From Ignavibacteriota bacterium (GTDB lineage: Bacteria; Bacteroidota; Ignavibacteria; Ignavibacteriales; Melioribacteraceae), in the NCBI GenBank assembly GCA_016713565.1, contig JADJOX010000002.1, positions 1-64,000 of the forward strand: a stretch of DNA of 64,000 bases. The letters are read 5' to 3'. Of this stretch, positions 1 through 10,347 are shown piece after piece. The notes below the pieces were generated by a model. The model searched no databases. It worked only from the letters and a program-made list of their open reading frames with translations, and was not told the origin of the DNA. The translations under genes and the position numbers were made by a program. The number at the start of each line of letters is the position of its first letter. Within the stretch, counting starts at the first letter, position 1.

Positions 1-1067
1 ATTATTGAATTAAAAAGAATAGTAACTTTGAAGTTAATATCTGCGTTACTGCTCAACATGGAGAAATGCTTGATCAAGTTTTAGAAATATTTGATATTGT
101 TCAGGATCTTAGATTTAGATTTAATGCAGCCAAACCAATCACCTGGTAAATTAACCGCAAAAGTTATTTCTTCTATTGATGATTATTTTAAAGTTATCAA
201 CTATGATATAGTTCTGGTTCAAGGAGATATAACAACGGTAATGGCTGTTTCCTTAGTTGCATTTTATCATAAAATTAAAGTTGGTAGTGTTGAAGCCGGA
301 TTAGGAACGTTTAAAATATTCTCCGTTTCTGAAGAGATGAATAGAGTTTTGACATCAAGAATAGCTGAACCGCATTTGCTTTAATAAAAATATCAATGAA
401 TAATTTACTAAATGAAGGAATTCCAAAGGATAGAATATTTTTAACCGGCAATACAGTTATTGATGCTCTTTATCTAGCTATTGATAAAGTTAATGAAGTT
501 AATCAAATTTATTGATGGACTAAAGAAGTTAAAATAGAAGAATTGAAGCCATATGTTTTAATAACCGGGCATAGAAGGGAAAATTTTGGCGAAGGTTTAA
601 CCAACATCTGCGAATCCATTGCTCAACTTGCAGATAAATATAACAATTATCATTTTATATATCCGGTACATTTAAATCCAAATGTTCAGGAACCGGTTAA
701 TAAAATTCTTGGTAGAAAAGAAATATTAAACTGCTTACAATCCTCAGACATATCTTCCATTTTTATTTCATTAGTCAGTGAATTCTGAAATAATTTTAAC
801 TGATTCAAGCGGTGTTCAAGAGAAGCTAAGTTAAATAAAGCCTGTTTTGGTTATGAAGAGATGATACAAGAACGACCAGAAGCTTTAAATGAGGGTGCAG
901 TAAAATTAGTTGGTACGGATAAGCTAAAAATAATTACCGGGTGTAGGAGATCTTCTGTTATTGATGATAAATCTGCTTATGAAAAATAGCCCAAATTCTG
1001 CCTTAATCCTATGGAGATGGATTGGCTAAGTAAACGAATTTCAGATCTACTTTTAAATATGCTTTAA
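1..1067 (+). pseudogene. UDP-GlcNAc 2-epimerase-type protein, 5' partial and frameshifted
   Basis: Pieces in different frames join into one collinear non-hydrolysing UDP-N-acetylglucosamine 2-epimerase (WecB/WbpI/WlbD superfamily). Seen: VLVQGDITTVMA near 220, SVEAGLGTF near 290 (family form HVEAGLRT), EEMNRVLTSRIAE, ITGHRRENFGEG near 565, a LTDSSGVQE-like stretch near 800 and RPEALNEGAVKLVGT near 880-915. The start lies outside the window and a stop follows at 1065. At least four indels or stops interrupt it. The neighbours (dehydrogenase, acetyltransferase) suggest the C2-epimerase of a UDP-2,3-diacetamido-hexuronic acid pathway (WbpI/WlbD role), which is inference. Because the protein pieces are well conserved, consensus-sequence errors are as likely as true gene decay. 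Confidence 0.75.
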
Positions 1068-1100
1068 TATTAGAATTTAAAGGAACTAAAATAATAAATT

Positions 1101-2012
1101 ATGAAAAATTTTGCCATTACCGGCGTTGCCGGATATATCGCGCCAAGGCATCTTCAAGCAGCTAAAGATACAGGTAATAATTTAATCACTGACATTGAAT
1201 CCACATGATTCTGTAGAATTCTTGACCGCTATTTCCCAAATGTTGGTTTTTGTTGACTTTGAAAGATTTGAAAGATATGTGGAAATGTCCATAGAAAATC
1301 GATAAGTGAAAGAATACATTATTTAAGTATTTGTTCATGAATTTTTGAACAACCTCCCATACGTTTAGCCGTAAGAACGGACGCTGACTATTTGTGAAAA
1401 CCGATTGTGTTGAATCCATGGAATCTAGACGCTTTAGAAGAACTGGAAAATGAGACTGGAAAAAAAATCTATAATATACTTCAGCTTAGAGAACATCAAG
1501 CAATAATTGATTTGAAAAATAAAGTAGGAAACAGAAGAAAATTCAAAGCATGAAAATTTATTCTAACACATTACATCAAGAGTTCGTGGTATGATTATTG
1601 TGGAAAGGGTTGAAAAATCATGGAGTAGCAACAAATATCGGGTTTCATTTTTTTGATATGTTAGGATGAGTTTCATGAAGTCTAGACAAATAAAATTTAT
1701 ATTTGAACAGCCGAAAAGTAAGCAGTTTTAAGTTTGAACGCGCAAACATCAGATGGTTTTATTATTGTGAAAAATCAGGACCGCTCTTTAAACAGTTGTG
1801 AAAATGGCTTATTTACCGTTCTCGCCTTCTAAACTTGACGGTGAAGAATTTCATTTCAGTGACGGTTTTACGGAACTTACTGAAGTTATCAGTCAATTTT
1901 AAATGGTAGGGTTTGGATTAAATGACGCAAGACAATACGGTGAATTTTGCATGAAATCAGAAATGCAGTTGATGATAAAGCTGAATATGCCCATCCGATT
2001 CTTGGGAAGTGA
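1101..2012 (+). pseudogene. Gfo/Idh/MocA-family sugar dehydrogenase (WlbA/WbpB-like), frameshifted
   Basis: Starts with a good Rossmann N-terminus, MKNFAITGVAGYIAPRHL, at the ATG at 1101. Later pieces in shifted frames include ILDRYFPNV, NPWNLDALEELENETGKKIYN, LDGEEFHFSDGFTEL and GFGLNDARQ. These are typical of the UDP-N-acetylglucosamine 3-dehydrogenase (UDP-GlcNAcA oxidase) branch of the Gfo/Idh family, which oxidises C3 of UDP-GlcNAcA before transamination. The usual length is about 310 residues and the remains span the right distance. It lies between a 2-epimerase and a hexapeptide acetyltransferase, as in diacetamido-uronic acid clusters. Many single-base disruptions occur; the end is approximate. 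Confidence 0.7.
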
Positions 2013-2104
2013 TTCTTATCCATGTAATGAGTGATGAGAATTAAGAATCAATCAAAAATAAATAAATTCAATTTCTAGCTGGAAAATATATAGGCGAGGA
2101 AAAA

Positions 2105-2670
2105 ATGTTATAGAGATATTTTACAGTCGTTGATGATAACGTAAAGAAATTGGCGAAGTTTTAAAATATGACATTTTTCACGTTAAGCGGAGCTAAATTA
2201 GGTAAAAATGTGTACTAGGTCAAAATGTTAATATCCGAATAATATAACTCTTGGAATTTTGTGAAAGTCCAAAATAATGTTTCGTGTGTATGAAGAAGCG
2301 TAACTTTAGAAGATTGTATGTGTTCTGCGGACCGTCAATGGTTTTTTACAAATGTTTGGATCCGAGAAGTAAATATCATAATTAGGGGCCCAATATTATA
2401 TAAAGACTTTGGTTAAAGAAGGAGAGTCATTGGAGCCAATTCAACTATAGTTTGCGGACATTCAATAGGGAGATTCGCGTTTGTTGGAACCGGTTCAGTT
2501 GTAACAAAAGATGTTCCGGATTTTGCGTTGGTGGTCAAATCCCGCAAAATAATTGGCTGGTTCAGTGAAGCGGGACAGAAATTAAAATTCGATGAAAAAT
2601 GGGGATCGCTCATTGTGATAAATCGAGCAGACTTATAAATTTATCGATAATAAAGTAATTGGTTTGATTA
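2105..2670 (+). pseudogene. Hexapeptide N-acetyltransferase (WbpD/WlbB-like), frameshifted
   Basis: Forward-strand pieces rebuild a left-handed beta-helix acetyltransferase: GAKLGKNV, GQNVNI, TLEDCMC/VFCGPSMVF, LDPRSKY, then a long clean stretch from about 2430 reading GANSTIVCGHSIGRFAFVGT and KDVPDFALV, ending near KLKFDEKWGSL. This matches the UDP-2-acetamido-3-amino-glucuronate N-acetyltransferase type, which acetylates the 3-amino group. A GAGG sequence sits just upstream of the ATG at 2105. The expected aminotransferase partner (WbpE/WlbC) is not in the window and may lie to the left. A clean antisense reading over 2413-2613 is only a shadow. Boundaries are approximate. Confidence 0.65.
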
Positions 2671-3880
2671 ACATTAAGAAACGTGAAATGTTACTTCGAT
2701 ACATGCCTAATTACAAGTCAAAAAATTACCCATCCATCGGCATTAATCAGTAACCGGTGATTTAAAAGTAAATTGTTTTAATAAGAAATAATCTTGCGGT
2801 CGTTGAGCAAAGGAGAGAAGCTGAAAGCGCGTAACGTATCAAAACGACGAAAATCGAAAGAGAGAAAGTAATAGTAGATTCAAATTCTTAAAATATTTAA
2901 ACTCCTAAGCTGCATTAACTAGACTTATTAAATTGAAATTCGTATTTGGATTAAGCCAGATCAATGAAAATAAGCCCAATTTAATCAATTTTAAAATCCC
3001 TTCAATAAATTTATTCTATTTATTTGCAATATATTTTTAACCCCATTTTAATTAAAATTCATTTAACTTCTTTAATTACAATAAGTTAACATTTTAACAA
3101 AAAAATAGTTCCCAAATAATTGCTTCAATTACAAATAATTATATATTGCTCTATTAATACATTATATAATAAATTTATTAAATTTTAAATATCCATGTGA
3201 CTGATATGGCGAAGCTGTAATAAAATTAAAGTAATGTTAAATATGTTAAAAACATGATTGGAAATAGATATAATTATTATTTAACTAATTTATATAAATT
3301 ATTAAAGTTATTTATTTAAAATTATAAAATTTAAACATATTAAATATGTTGAGAATATCGCCACGATCGATATTTTTTTAACAGTTCCAAAATTTGAAGT
3401 ACCTTCAATCATATACTTAGAATTGTAATGCCTAATACAATTTAAAATACTTTTTAAATATATTATTGAAAAAGGTTTTAAATGCCAGTTGAAAGTAATT
3501 ATAGCTATCAATACAATTAATTCTGGATTAACTGAGCACTTTAACCATTTAATTTGCCTTACTGAAAAGTTACTTTACATAGGTAGAACTTTTTTTCATT
3601 AGTAAATTGTTTTCTAGTAATACCTTACATTACGACTGGAATAGAATACAATAATTTAACAAAATTTATTACACTTCAATAATTGTAATATTATTTCCAA
3701 ACTTGGTTTGATTTCGCGATAAATAGAATAAAAGTTCAACATTTACAATTATTCGCCTTGGTTTTAATGTCGCAATTATGATTATAATAACGGTGTCAGT
3801 CAATAGGGAAGACTATAATGAATATATATATACCACCGTAATATTTGTATATTCTTTTTCTATATATTCATAAATATTTT
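2671..3880. other. AT-rich stretch with no intact gene
   Basis: About 1.2 kb with no convincing reading frame. Short forward-strand coding-like pieces appear around 3350-3600 (for example FLTVPKFEVPSIIYLEL) and 3790-3860 (VSVNREDYNEYIY), so a heavily disrupted gene, possibly a membrane protein, may occupy part of it. No tRNA, insertion-sequence ends or CRISPR repeats were seen. Confidence 0.4.
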
Positions 3881-3883
3881 TAT

Positions 3884-4700
3884 CATGAAAAACTTATTTG
3901 AAGGTAAAGTTGTAGAAATTATTTTATTATAAATTATTTATGGGACCTATCTTAATTTCATCTTTGTTTATTTTATTGAAAAACTCAGATCTATGAATTA
4001 TTTCACGTTTTCCCTATTGCCCGGATTTTATGGATGCTTTTAATTTATTATAATAATTGGAAAGATTATAAAGGTGACGGCAGTTATACTGATATTACAA
4101 ATTAAGATTTGCCGCATTTATTGTTAATGCCTCATTAGGATTTGCGTTTATCGCTGACAAATACATTCTTAACCATTATTTTAATCTTAAAATCGCCAAT
4201 TCTTACTACTTTCATATCGGGGTATAACGTCGCCAGAAGCTTATCTTGGTAATATTATGGAACATACAATCTATACGGCGAAAGATAATGAAAAAGAGAA
4301 AAATAAAGAATGCGTTTGTTTCTATGTTACGTTGGCTGTGTTATATAGAAGTATAGCTGCATTTTCTGTTGTTTACTATTTTCCCAAAGTACCTGAGATA
4401 TCGACAATGAATTACTAAAACATACTTATCATATATTTTTAATTATTTATGCAGTATATACGGTAATACAGTACCACTTGAATAGCATCTTATTTAATTT
4501 ATTATTAATAGTGCTCAGTGTCAAATATCAAAAATTTCTCCACTAATTTTGCTTTATTCTAACCTAGTACTATATATCTTATTTCCAAGTCATAACGCTA
4601 AGACTTCTTTGCTTAATAGCATAGTAAGTACATTCTACTTTTACACTGTTGTCAAGTAAAAATTTTATTGTAAAAAGTATTTCTGTAAGTAAAATAATCA
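3884..4700 (+). pseudogene. Heavily disrupted membrane-protein-like gene
   Basis: Forward-strand pieces in three frames give hydrophobic runs and a recognisably protein-like block near 4105-4310 (RFAAFIVNASLGFAFIADKY, YLGNIMEHTIYTAKDNEKEK). The pattern of membrane segments between a sugar-nucleotide set and an O-antigen polymerase-like gene would suit a Wzx-type flippase or another polysaccharide membrane protein. No family motif is clear. It has too many stops to trace one product; the ends are guesses. Confidence 0.3.
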
Positions 4701-4839
4701 TAGCCAATTCAAACCGGAAAAGTCTTTTAACTTTATAGTTGAATCAAGTATTCAAATATATTTCTCTTCTATATTTAACCTATCTTTGTTTTCAAGAGGG
4801 TTCCTCTAGTAAATAAATTGTATTTTATTTGCCTCTTTT

Positions 4840-5985
4840 ACTTTTACTTTATGCAATTAGCGGTTTGAAAACAGATTTACCTAAACAGGACTTAATAAAA
4901 ATATTGTTATTTCGTAATAGGATTCTAATTTGGGTAACTTTAACAGCAATTTGGTCTGAGTATCCAATATTCACACTTCAACGCGCCATTTTTTAATTAC
5001 TGTTTTAGGTTCAAACTATAATAGGATCACAAATAACAAGCAAAATTACAAAATACTTCTAAATTCATTATTGCTGATTAATTACGGTATAGTATCGGTA
5101 TCTATTTTCTCACTTATTTTAAGTACTTAAATAATGCATGGACAGGCGGACATGGTTTAGGTTTATAGGTTTTACAAATCATCAGAATAATTAGGACAGT
5201 ATATTTATCTTTCTGGCGCAGTTAGTTTTAATGTTAAATGAAAAAAAAAAAAAAATCGCAATGTTTTTAATTATAATAAATTTAATCATTATAGGACTTA
5301 GTACTTCTAGGCAGCAATTTTAAGTCTTTTTTATCACTTTGTCTATTTTTTTATTTTAACCACTTCATTTGTAAAAACACTTTCTTACATTTTATTATTT
5401 GTGTTTATAATTTTTGCAACTGTATACTTTACTGCAAACTATACTTCAAAAAATAGTGTGACATTAGTAAAAAATGAAAATTATTTTGGTGAAAGAAGGT
5501 CTTTGACAATTAAGTATTCATGGGATTCAGCTTTAAGAGGCGGACTTTTGGCTTGGGATATGGAATTAGTGACACTAGGTTTAATGATCCTTTGCTTGGG
5601 TATTTTGATAAAACCGCTGAAGGTGAAATTTACAGAAGGGAAAAAACCATAAGCATTTTGGCTATAATTGAAGAAACTGGGATAATTGGACTAATCTTGT
5701 TTTTATATGTAATAGGAATTCCTTTGAAAATAATGTGGTTTAAAATAATTAAAACATTTAAGGATAAAAATTTCTTAAATCTAAGTGGGTGTGAAAATAC
5801 GGTAAATGACTTAGAAATTAAATTATTAAAATTTGCTTTTGCATTTCTTAATTTCGCTGAACTTTTATGCTCAAATTGAATCATGGTGGATTGGGGTGGG
5901 TTCTGCTGTTCTCCCATTATATTTTATTTTTTCAGGATCGATTTTTATGAAATACTCAAATATTAATATTTTTATAAATAATTAA
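4840..5985 (+). pseudogene. O-antigen ligase/polymerase-like membrane protein, frameshifted
   Basis: The Wzy_C/WaaL-type signature is visible in pieces. WSEYPIFTLQRAIF near 4960 matches the 'WS-PLFTLRRA' loop before the catalytic periplasmic region. GYGISDTRFNDPL followed by YRREKTISILAIIEETGIIG (5590-5690) matches the conserved 'H-N-L-E-GI-G' end of these enzymes. A last membrane stretch ends at the TAA at 5983. These proteins join or polymerise lipid-linked glycan units in the inner membrane. A second polymerase-like gene lies at 11617, so this one could be the ligase, which is inference. Several indels occur; the start is approximate. Confidence 0.55.
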
Positions 5986-6099
5986 ATAAATGTTAAAATA
6001 AACTGCCAAGATTACTAAATTGAGCAGCATTTTTAACTAATGCATGCTTGCAAAGATGGGAATAAATAAAGCTTAATAAAAATATAAGTACGAAAATTT

Positions 6100-7213
6100 A
6101 TGATTATTGGTATTGATGCCCATAATATTAGAGAAATGGAGGATCTTTAGTTTATCTAAAAGAACTACTGGCAAATGCTGATCCCAAACTAGATAAATTT
6201 GAAAAAATTATCGTCTGGGTAACAGGAAAAACTTATGAAAATTTACCCAAGCCAATTTCATTGATTATGTAGTTTTGCCAAACAAGAATTCATTTAATGC
6301 ATTAATTGGCAGAAATTAAAGTTGGAAAGGAAGCTAGGCAAAATAAGTGTTCAATTATGTTTTCCCGGGCGGTATTTATTTAGGTAATTTTAAACCTTTT
6401 ATTGCATTAGCTCAAAGTATGTTGCCATTTGACACTAAAGGTCAATCCTTTTATAAAGGTACACTATTTTTCTATGTTCTAAAGTTAAAAAAAAAATGAT
6501 GCTTCTTACTTATAAAAAAACATCGGAATAATTTACGTATCCAGTTCAATCAAAACAAAAATTGAAAAGTTTCTTAAAAAAAATAATTATACTGATACAG
6601 TAATTCATCATGGTGTAAGTAAAAACTTTCTTTCAAATGCAAGAAATGAAAACACAATAACAAAAAACAAAAGTGAGAAAATTAAATTATTGACTGTATC
6701 AAGCCATGCTTTACATAAAAATTTAGTCCCGTTAGTATTTAAAATTTCTGAGTTAAAAAATGACTATAAAAATTTAGAATTAAAAATTGTGGGACCTGAG
6801 GCTAAATACGGAACAAAAAAACTAAAATTGATCTTAAGCAAACTGGACCCAAAAAATGAGTTTATTAAATTGGTTACCGCTGCAAAATATGAGGATTTGC
6901 AAATTATTTTAATAAAGCAGATATTTTTGTTGCTCCTTCTCTTTGCGAATCATTTGGTTGCCGTTTAAGGAAGCGTTGGTAAACAGAATACCAATACTAT
7001 ATCAAGAATTGGAATCTTTTAAAGAAAATATCTTCGGATTTTAATTATCAAACATCTATTTTTTCTTATAAAGACATAAATTTAGATTTTAAAGATAAAT
7101 TGATAATGTTAATTAATTATAAAATTATAGATGAAGATTATCAGATTAATGAAAATCATTTTTGGGAATTTTGCGCAAGAAAAACATTAAAGTCTGTAAC
7201 TAAAATAAGATAA
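6100..7213 (+). pseudogene. Glycosyltransferase family 4-type protein, frameshifted
   Basis: Begins MIIGIDAHNIRE at the ATG at 6100, an opening typical of GT4 enzymes. The C-terminal half is clear: SSHALHKNLVPLV, LKIVGPEAKYGTKKL, then in shifted frames the donor-binding motif YFNKADIFVAPSLCESFG followed by KEALVNRIPIL. It ends with FCARKTLKSVTKIR and TAA at 7211. It would transfer a sugar from a nucleotide donor to a growing lipid-linked glycan at the inner face of the membrane. Length (about 370 residues when repaired) is normal. There are at least six disruptions, mostly in A/T runs. Confidence 0.65.
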
Positions 7214-7275
7214 TATTAGAATAATATAATTAGATATAATATAATAAAATATAATAAAATATAACGAGAGGGAAA

Positions 7276-8289
7276 ATGTTTGAACAAAAAACGCTGCTTA
7301 TTACTGGCGGTACCGGTTCATTCGGCAACGCAGTAATGGATCGATTTATGAATACAGGAATAGGTGAAATCAGAATTTTCAGCCGTGATGAGAAAAAACA
7401 GGATGATATGCGAAAAAAATATAACGATTCAAGATTAAAATTTTATTTAGGAGATGTTCGTACATATAACTCTATTGAAAGGGCTTTGGAGGGGGTAGAT
7501 TTTATATTCCATGCCGCGGCGTTAAAACAAGTCCCTTCAAGTGAGTTTTTCCCGATGGAAGCTGCCAATACTAACGTACTGGGAACAGAAAATGTTTTAA
7601 ATGCATCAATAAAAATGGGTGTAAAAAAGGTTATTTGTCTTAGCACAGATAAAGCTGTTTACCCGATTAACGCTATGGGTATTTCTAAAGCACTAATGGA
7701 AAAGCTTTATGTTGCCAAGTCTAGATTAACTGATAAAACAATTTTTATCGGAACTAGATATGGTAATGTAATGGCTTCCAGAGGTTCAGTAATCCCTCTA
7801 TTTATTGATCAGATTAAAGCGGGAAGGCCACTAACTGTTACAAATCCAGATATGACTAGATATATGATGTCGTTAGAAAATGCTGTTGAATTAGTTTTAT
7901 TTGCATTTGAGAATGGAAATTCAGGAGATTTATTTGTTCAAAAAGCACCCGCATGTACAATAAAAGAATTAGCATTAATACTTTTAGAAATTTTTGAAGC
8001 TAAAAATGAAATCCAAATTATTGGGACAAGGCACGGAGAAAAACTTTATGAATCATTATTAACAGATGAAGAATGTTTAGTTGCAGAAGACCTTGGCGAT
8101 TATTATCGAGTTAGACCTGATGATCGAGATTTAAATTATAGTAAATATTTTTCTGAAGGTACACACAGAAAAAGTGATTTATTAACATATAATTCTCATA
8201 ATGCAAAAAGATTAAATCATACTGAATTAAAAAAAATGCTGTTAGATTTGCATTTTATTAAGGAACATTTAAATCATTTATATGAATAA
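7276..8289 (+). CDS. UDP-GlcNAc 4,6-dehydratase/5-epimerase (WbjB/FnlA/CapE/WbvB-type SDR)
   Basis: Intact, 337 residues, an extended short-chain dehydrogenase. Nucleotide-binding motif TGGTGSFG at residues 10-17, HAAALKQVP, LSTDKAVYPINAMGISK containing the catalytic region (MGISK replaces YxxxK, as in the CapE/FlaA1 branch), GTRYGNVMASRGSVIP and RHGEKLYE. It makes UDP-2-acetamido-2,6-dideoxy-L-arabino-4-hexulose, first step to L-FucNAc, L-RhaNAc or L-QuiNAc donors. The next two genes are a 2-epimerase and an RmlD-like reductase, completing a three-gene set. GAGAGGG stands 6 bases before the ATG. The upstream 50 bases are a TATAATAAAA-rich simple repeat. It is the first undamaged gene of the window. 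Confidence 0.9.
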   Translation: MFEQKTLLITGGTGSFGNAVMDRFMNTGIGEIRIFSRDEKKQDDMRKKYNDSRLKFYLGDVRTYNSIERALEGVDFIFHAAALKQVPSSEFFPMEAANTNVLGTENVLNASIKMGVKKVICLSTDKAVYPINAMGISKALMEKLYVAKSRLTDKTIFIGTRYGNVMASRGSVIPLFIDQIKAGRPLTVTNPDMTRYMMSLENAVELVLFAFENGNSGDLFVQKAPACTIKELALILLEIFEAKNEIQIIGTRHGEKLYESLLTDEECLVAEDLGDYYRVRPDDRDLNYSKYFSEGTHRKSDLLTYNSHNAKRLNHTELKKMLLDLHFIKEHLNHLYE

Positions 8290-8316
8290 TAATAATTTAT
8301 ATTGGAGAATAAAATT

Positions 8317-9433
8317 ATGATAAAGGTAGCGACTATTGTTGGAACAAGGCCAGAAATTATTAAATTGAGTCGGGTAATGGCTGAGTTAGAAAAATATACA
8401 AATCATATATTAGTTCATACTGGTCAAAATTATGATTACGAATTAAATGAAATATTTTTTGAACAATTAGAAGTTAAAAAACCGGATTATTTTTAGAAGC
8501 TGCAGGCCAAAATGCTGCGGAAACAATTGGTAAAGTTATAATAAAAATTGACCCAATATTAGAAAAAGAAAAGCCAGATGCTATTTTACTTTATGGGGAT
8601 ACAAATAGTTGCCTAAGTGTAATTCCGGCTAAAGAAGAAAAATACCAATTTTCCATATGGAAGCTGGTAATAGATGTTTCGATCAAAGTTCCAGAAGAAT
8701 TAAACAGAGAAAAATTGTTGACCATTTAAGTGATATCAATATGCCTCTTTCTGATCATGCCAGAAATTATTTACTAAATGAAGGGCTAAATCCAGAGACT
8801 GTTATTAAAACAGGGTCATGCATGAAAGAAGTCTTGACATATTATTCAAAGAAAATAGAAAATACTAACATCTTAAAGGAACTTAAAATTGAAACAAATA
8901 AATATTTTATTGTAAGTATTCATCGTGAAGAAAATGTTGATTCTGAATTTAATTTTGAAGAATTATTAAAAACACTCGAGATTCTTGCTGGATTATATAA
9001 TTTCCAATATTAATTTCAACACATCCAAGAACTAGAAAAAAGATGGAGAAAATAAATTATAAAAATAAAAGCAATTTATTAAAATTTTAAAGCCTTTTGG
9101 TTTTTTCGAATATGTTAAGTTACAGGAGAATGCATTTTGCGTAATTTCTGACAGTGGAACCATTTCTGAAGAATCGTCAATCTTAAAATTCCTGCAATAA
9201 TGATTAGACAAGCCCACGAAAGACCTGAGGCTATGGATGAAGGAACTGTAATTATGTCAGGACTTAAAGCTGAAAATGTTATTGACTCTATAAATGTTGT
9301 TGTAGATCAAAAAGACAATAAAAAGCAAATTTCTGTGGTTAGTGATTATGATGTTAATAACGTTAGTGTAAAAGTAATTAGAATAATATTATCTTATATA
9401 GAATATGTAAATCGTGAAGTTTGGTACAAATAA
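8317..9433 (+). pseudogene. UDP-HexNAc 2-epimerase (WecB-like, WbvD/WbjD-type), frameshifted
   Basis: Rebuilds to about 370 residues: MIKVATIVGTRPEIIKLSRVM, TGQNYDYELNEIFFEQL, AILLYGDTNSCLSV, HMEAGNRCFDQ, SIHREENVDSE, STHPRTRKKMEK, VISDSGTISEES and IRQAHERPEAMDEGT. This is the branch that epimerises C2 of UDP-L-6-deoxy-HexNAc sugars (WbjD, WbvD, FnlC). Start chosen at the ATG at 8317 because GGAG lies at 8304; TTG 8302 would be buried in that site. Frame breaks near 8495, 8640-8690, 9012 and 9190. Every conserved motif survives, so the breaks may be sequence errors. Confidence 0.8.
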
Positions 9434-9436
9434 TTT

Positions 9437-10314
9437 ATGAAAAATATAAAAAAAATATTATTACTTGGTACAGATACAATGTTAGGTCATGTTATTTATC
9501 TTTATTTCAAGAGAATAAAAAATTATAGAATTCTTGATTATTATCTCAATGAAAATTTTAGTGGTATTGGAAATAAAATAGATATAGCATCACCAAAAAA
9601 AATAGAGAATTTATTAAGTGGATTTAAAGAGACGATCATAATTAATACACTAAGTATTTTAATAGAAGAGTCAAATAATAAATTTGACAAAGCTATCTAT
9701 ATAAATTCTTATTTACCTAATTATATTGCTACTTTACTAAAAGATACAGATAACAAACTAATTACAATCAGCACTGATTGTGTATTTTCTGGAAAAAAGG
9801 GTGATTATTTAGAAGAATCGTTATCAGATGCAAAAGACAATTATGGTAAAACAAAAGCATTCGGTGAAATTAACAATGCCAAGGATTTAACAATTCGTAC
9901 CTCAAAATTGGCCCTTGTACTCAAAATCAATCAGAAGAATTAATGGATTGGTTTTTGAAAACAAGAAGATTCAGTTTTTTGGTTATAAAAAATGCTTTGT
10001 GGAATGGGGTCACTACTTTAGAATTAGCGAAATCAATAAAAATAGCAATTGAAAATAATCTTACTGGATTATATAATTTGGCTCCTTTCAAAAAAATAAC
10101 CAAATTTGAATTACTTTCAATATTGAATGAAGTTTTAAAAGAAGATTAACTATAAAACCAAATTATAAGTTTAAAATTGACAAAAGTTTAGTTGATTCTA
10201 GAAAACAAATTAAAACTGAAAATAAAAATTATTTCCAGATGTTTTAAAGAACTTAAAGATTTTATGAAAGACAATAGTATTTTATATGATTTTTATAATC
10301 TTGATTTTGATTGA
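9437..10314 (+). pseudogene. RmlD-like UDP-sugar 4-reductase, frameshifted
   Basis: An SDR of the dTDP-4-dehydrorhamnose reductase type. It has LLLGTDTMLGHVIYLYF at the N-terminus, ITISTDCVFSGKKGDYLEES, DNYGKTKAFGE (catalytic YxxxK) and GLYNLAPFKKITKFELL near the end, then TGA at 10312. It has no C-terminal cupin, so it is not the CapF/WbjC type used for L-FucNAc. By analogy with WbvR it would reduce the 4-keto sugar to UDP-L-RhaNAc, which the neighbouring 2-epimerase would turn into UDP-L-QuiNAc. Three bases separate it from the previous gene. Frame breaks lie near 9915-9945, 9970 and 10150. Confidence 0.7.
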
Positions 10315-10347
10315 TTTTACATTGTAAATACAAATTTGCGTTAGTTA

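Noticed and set aside
2413..2613. Clean minus-strand reading frame of 66 codons
   Set aside because: The plus strand here encodes a recognisable hexapeptide acetyltransferase (GANSTIVCGHSIG, KDVPDFALV), so the minus frame is its shadow.
3308..3511. Minus-strand hydrophobic frame of 67 codons
   Set aside because: AT-rich chance frame with no ribosome site; plus-strand pieces look at least as protein-like.
5221..5270. Long A-run near 5240 as a slippage site
   Set aside because: It lies in the region with many apparent indels; sequence error is at least as likely.
7213..7265. TATAATAAAA repeats as a microsatellite phase switch
   Set aside because: The repeat is short and irregular and lies outside the coding start; it may only be an AT-rich promoter region.
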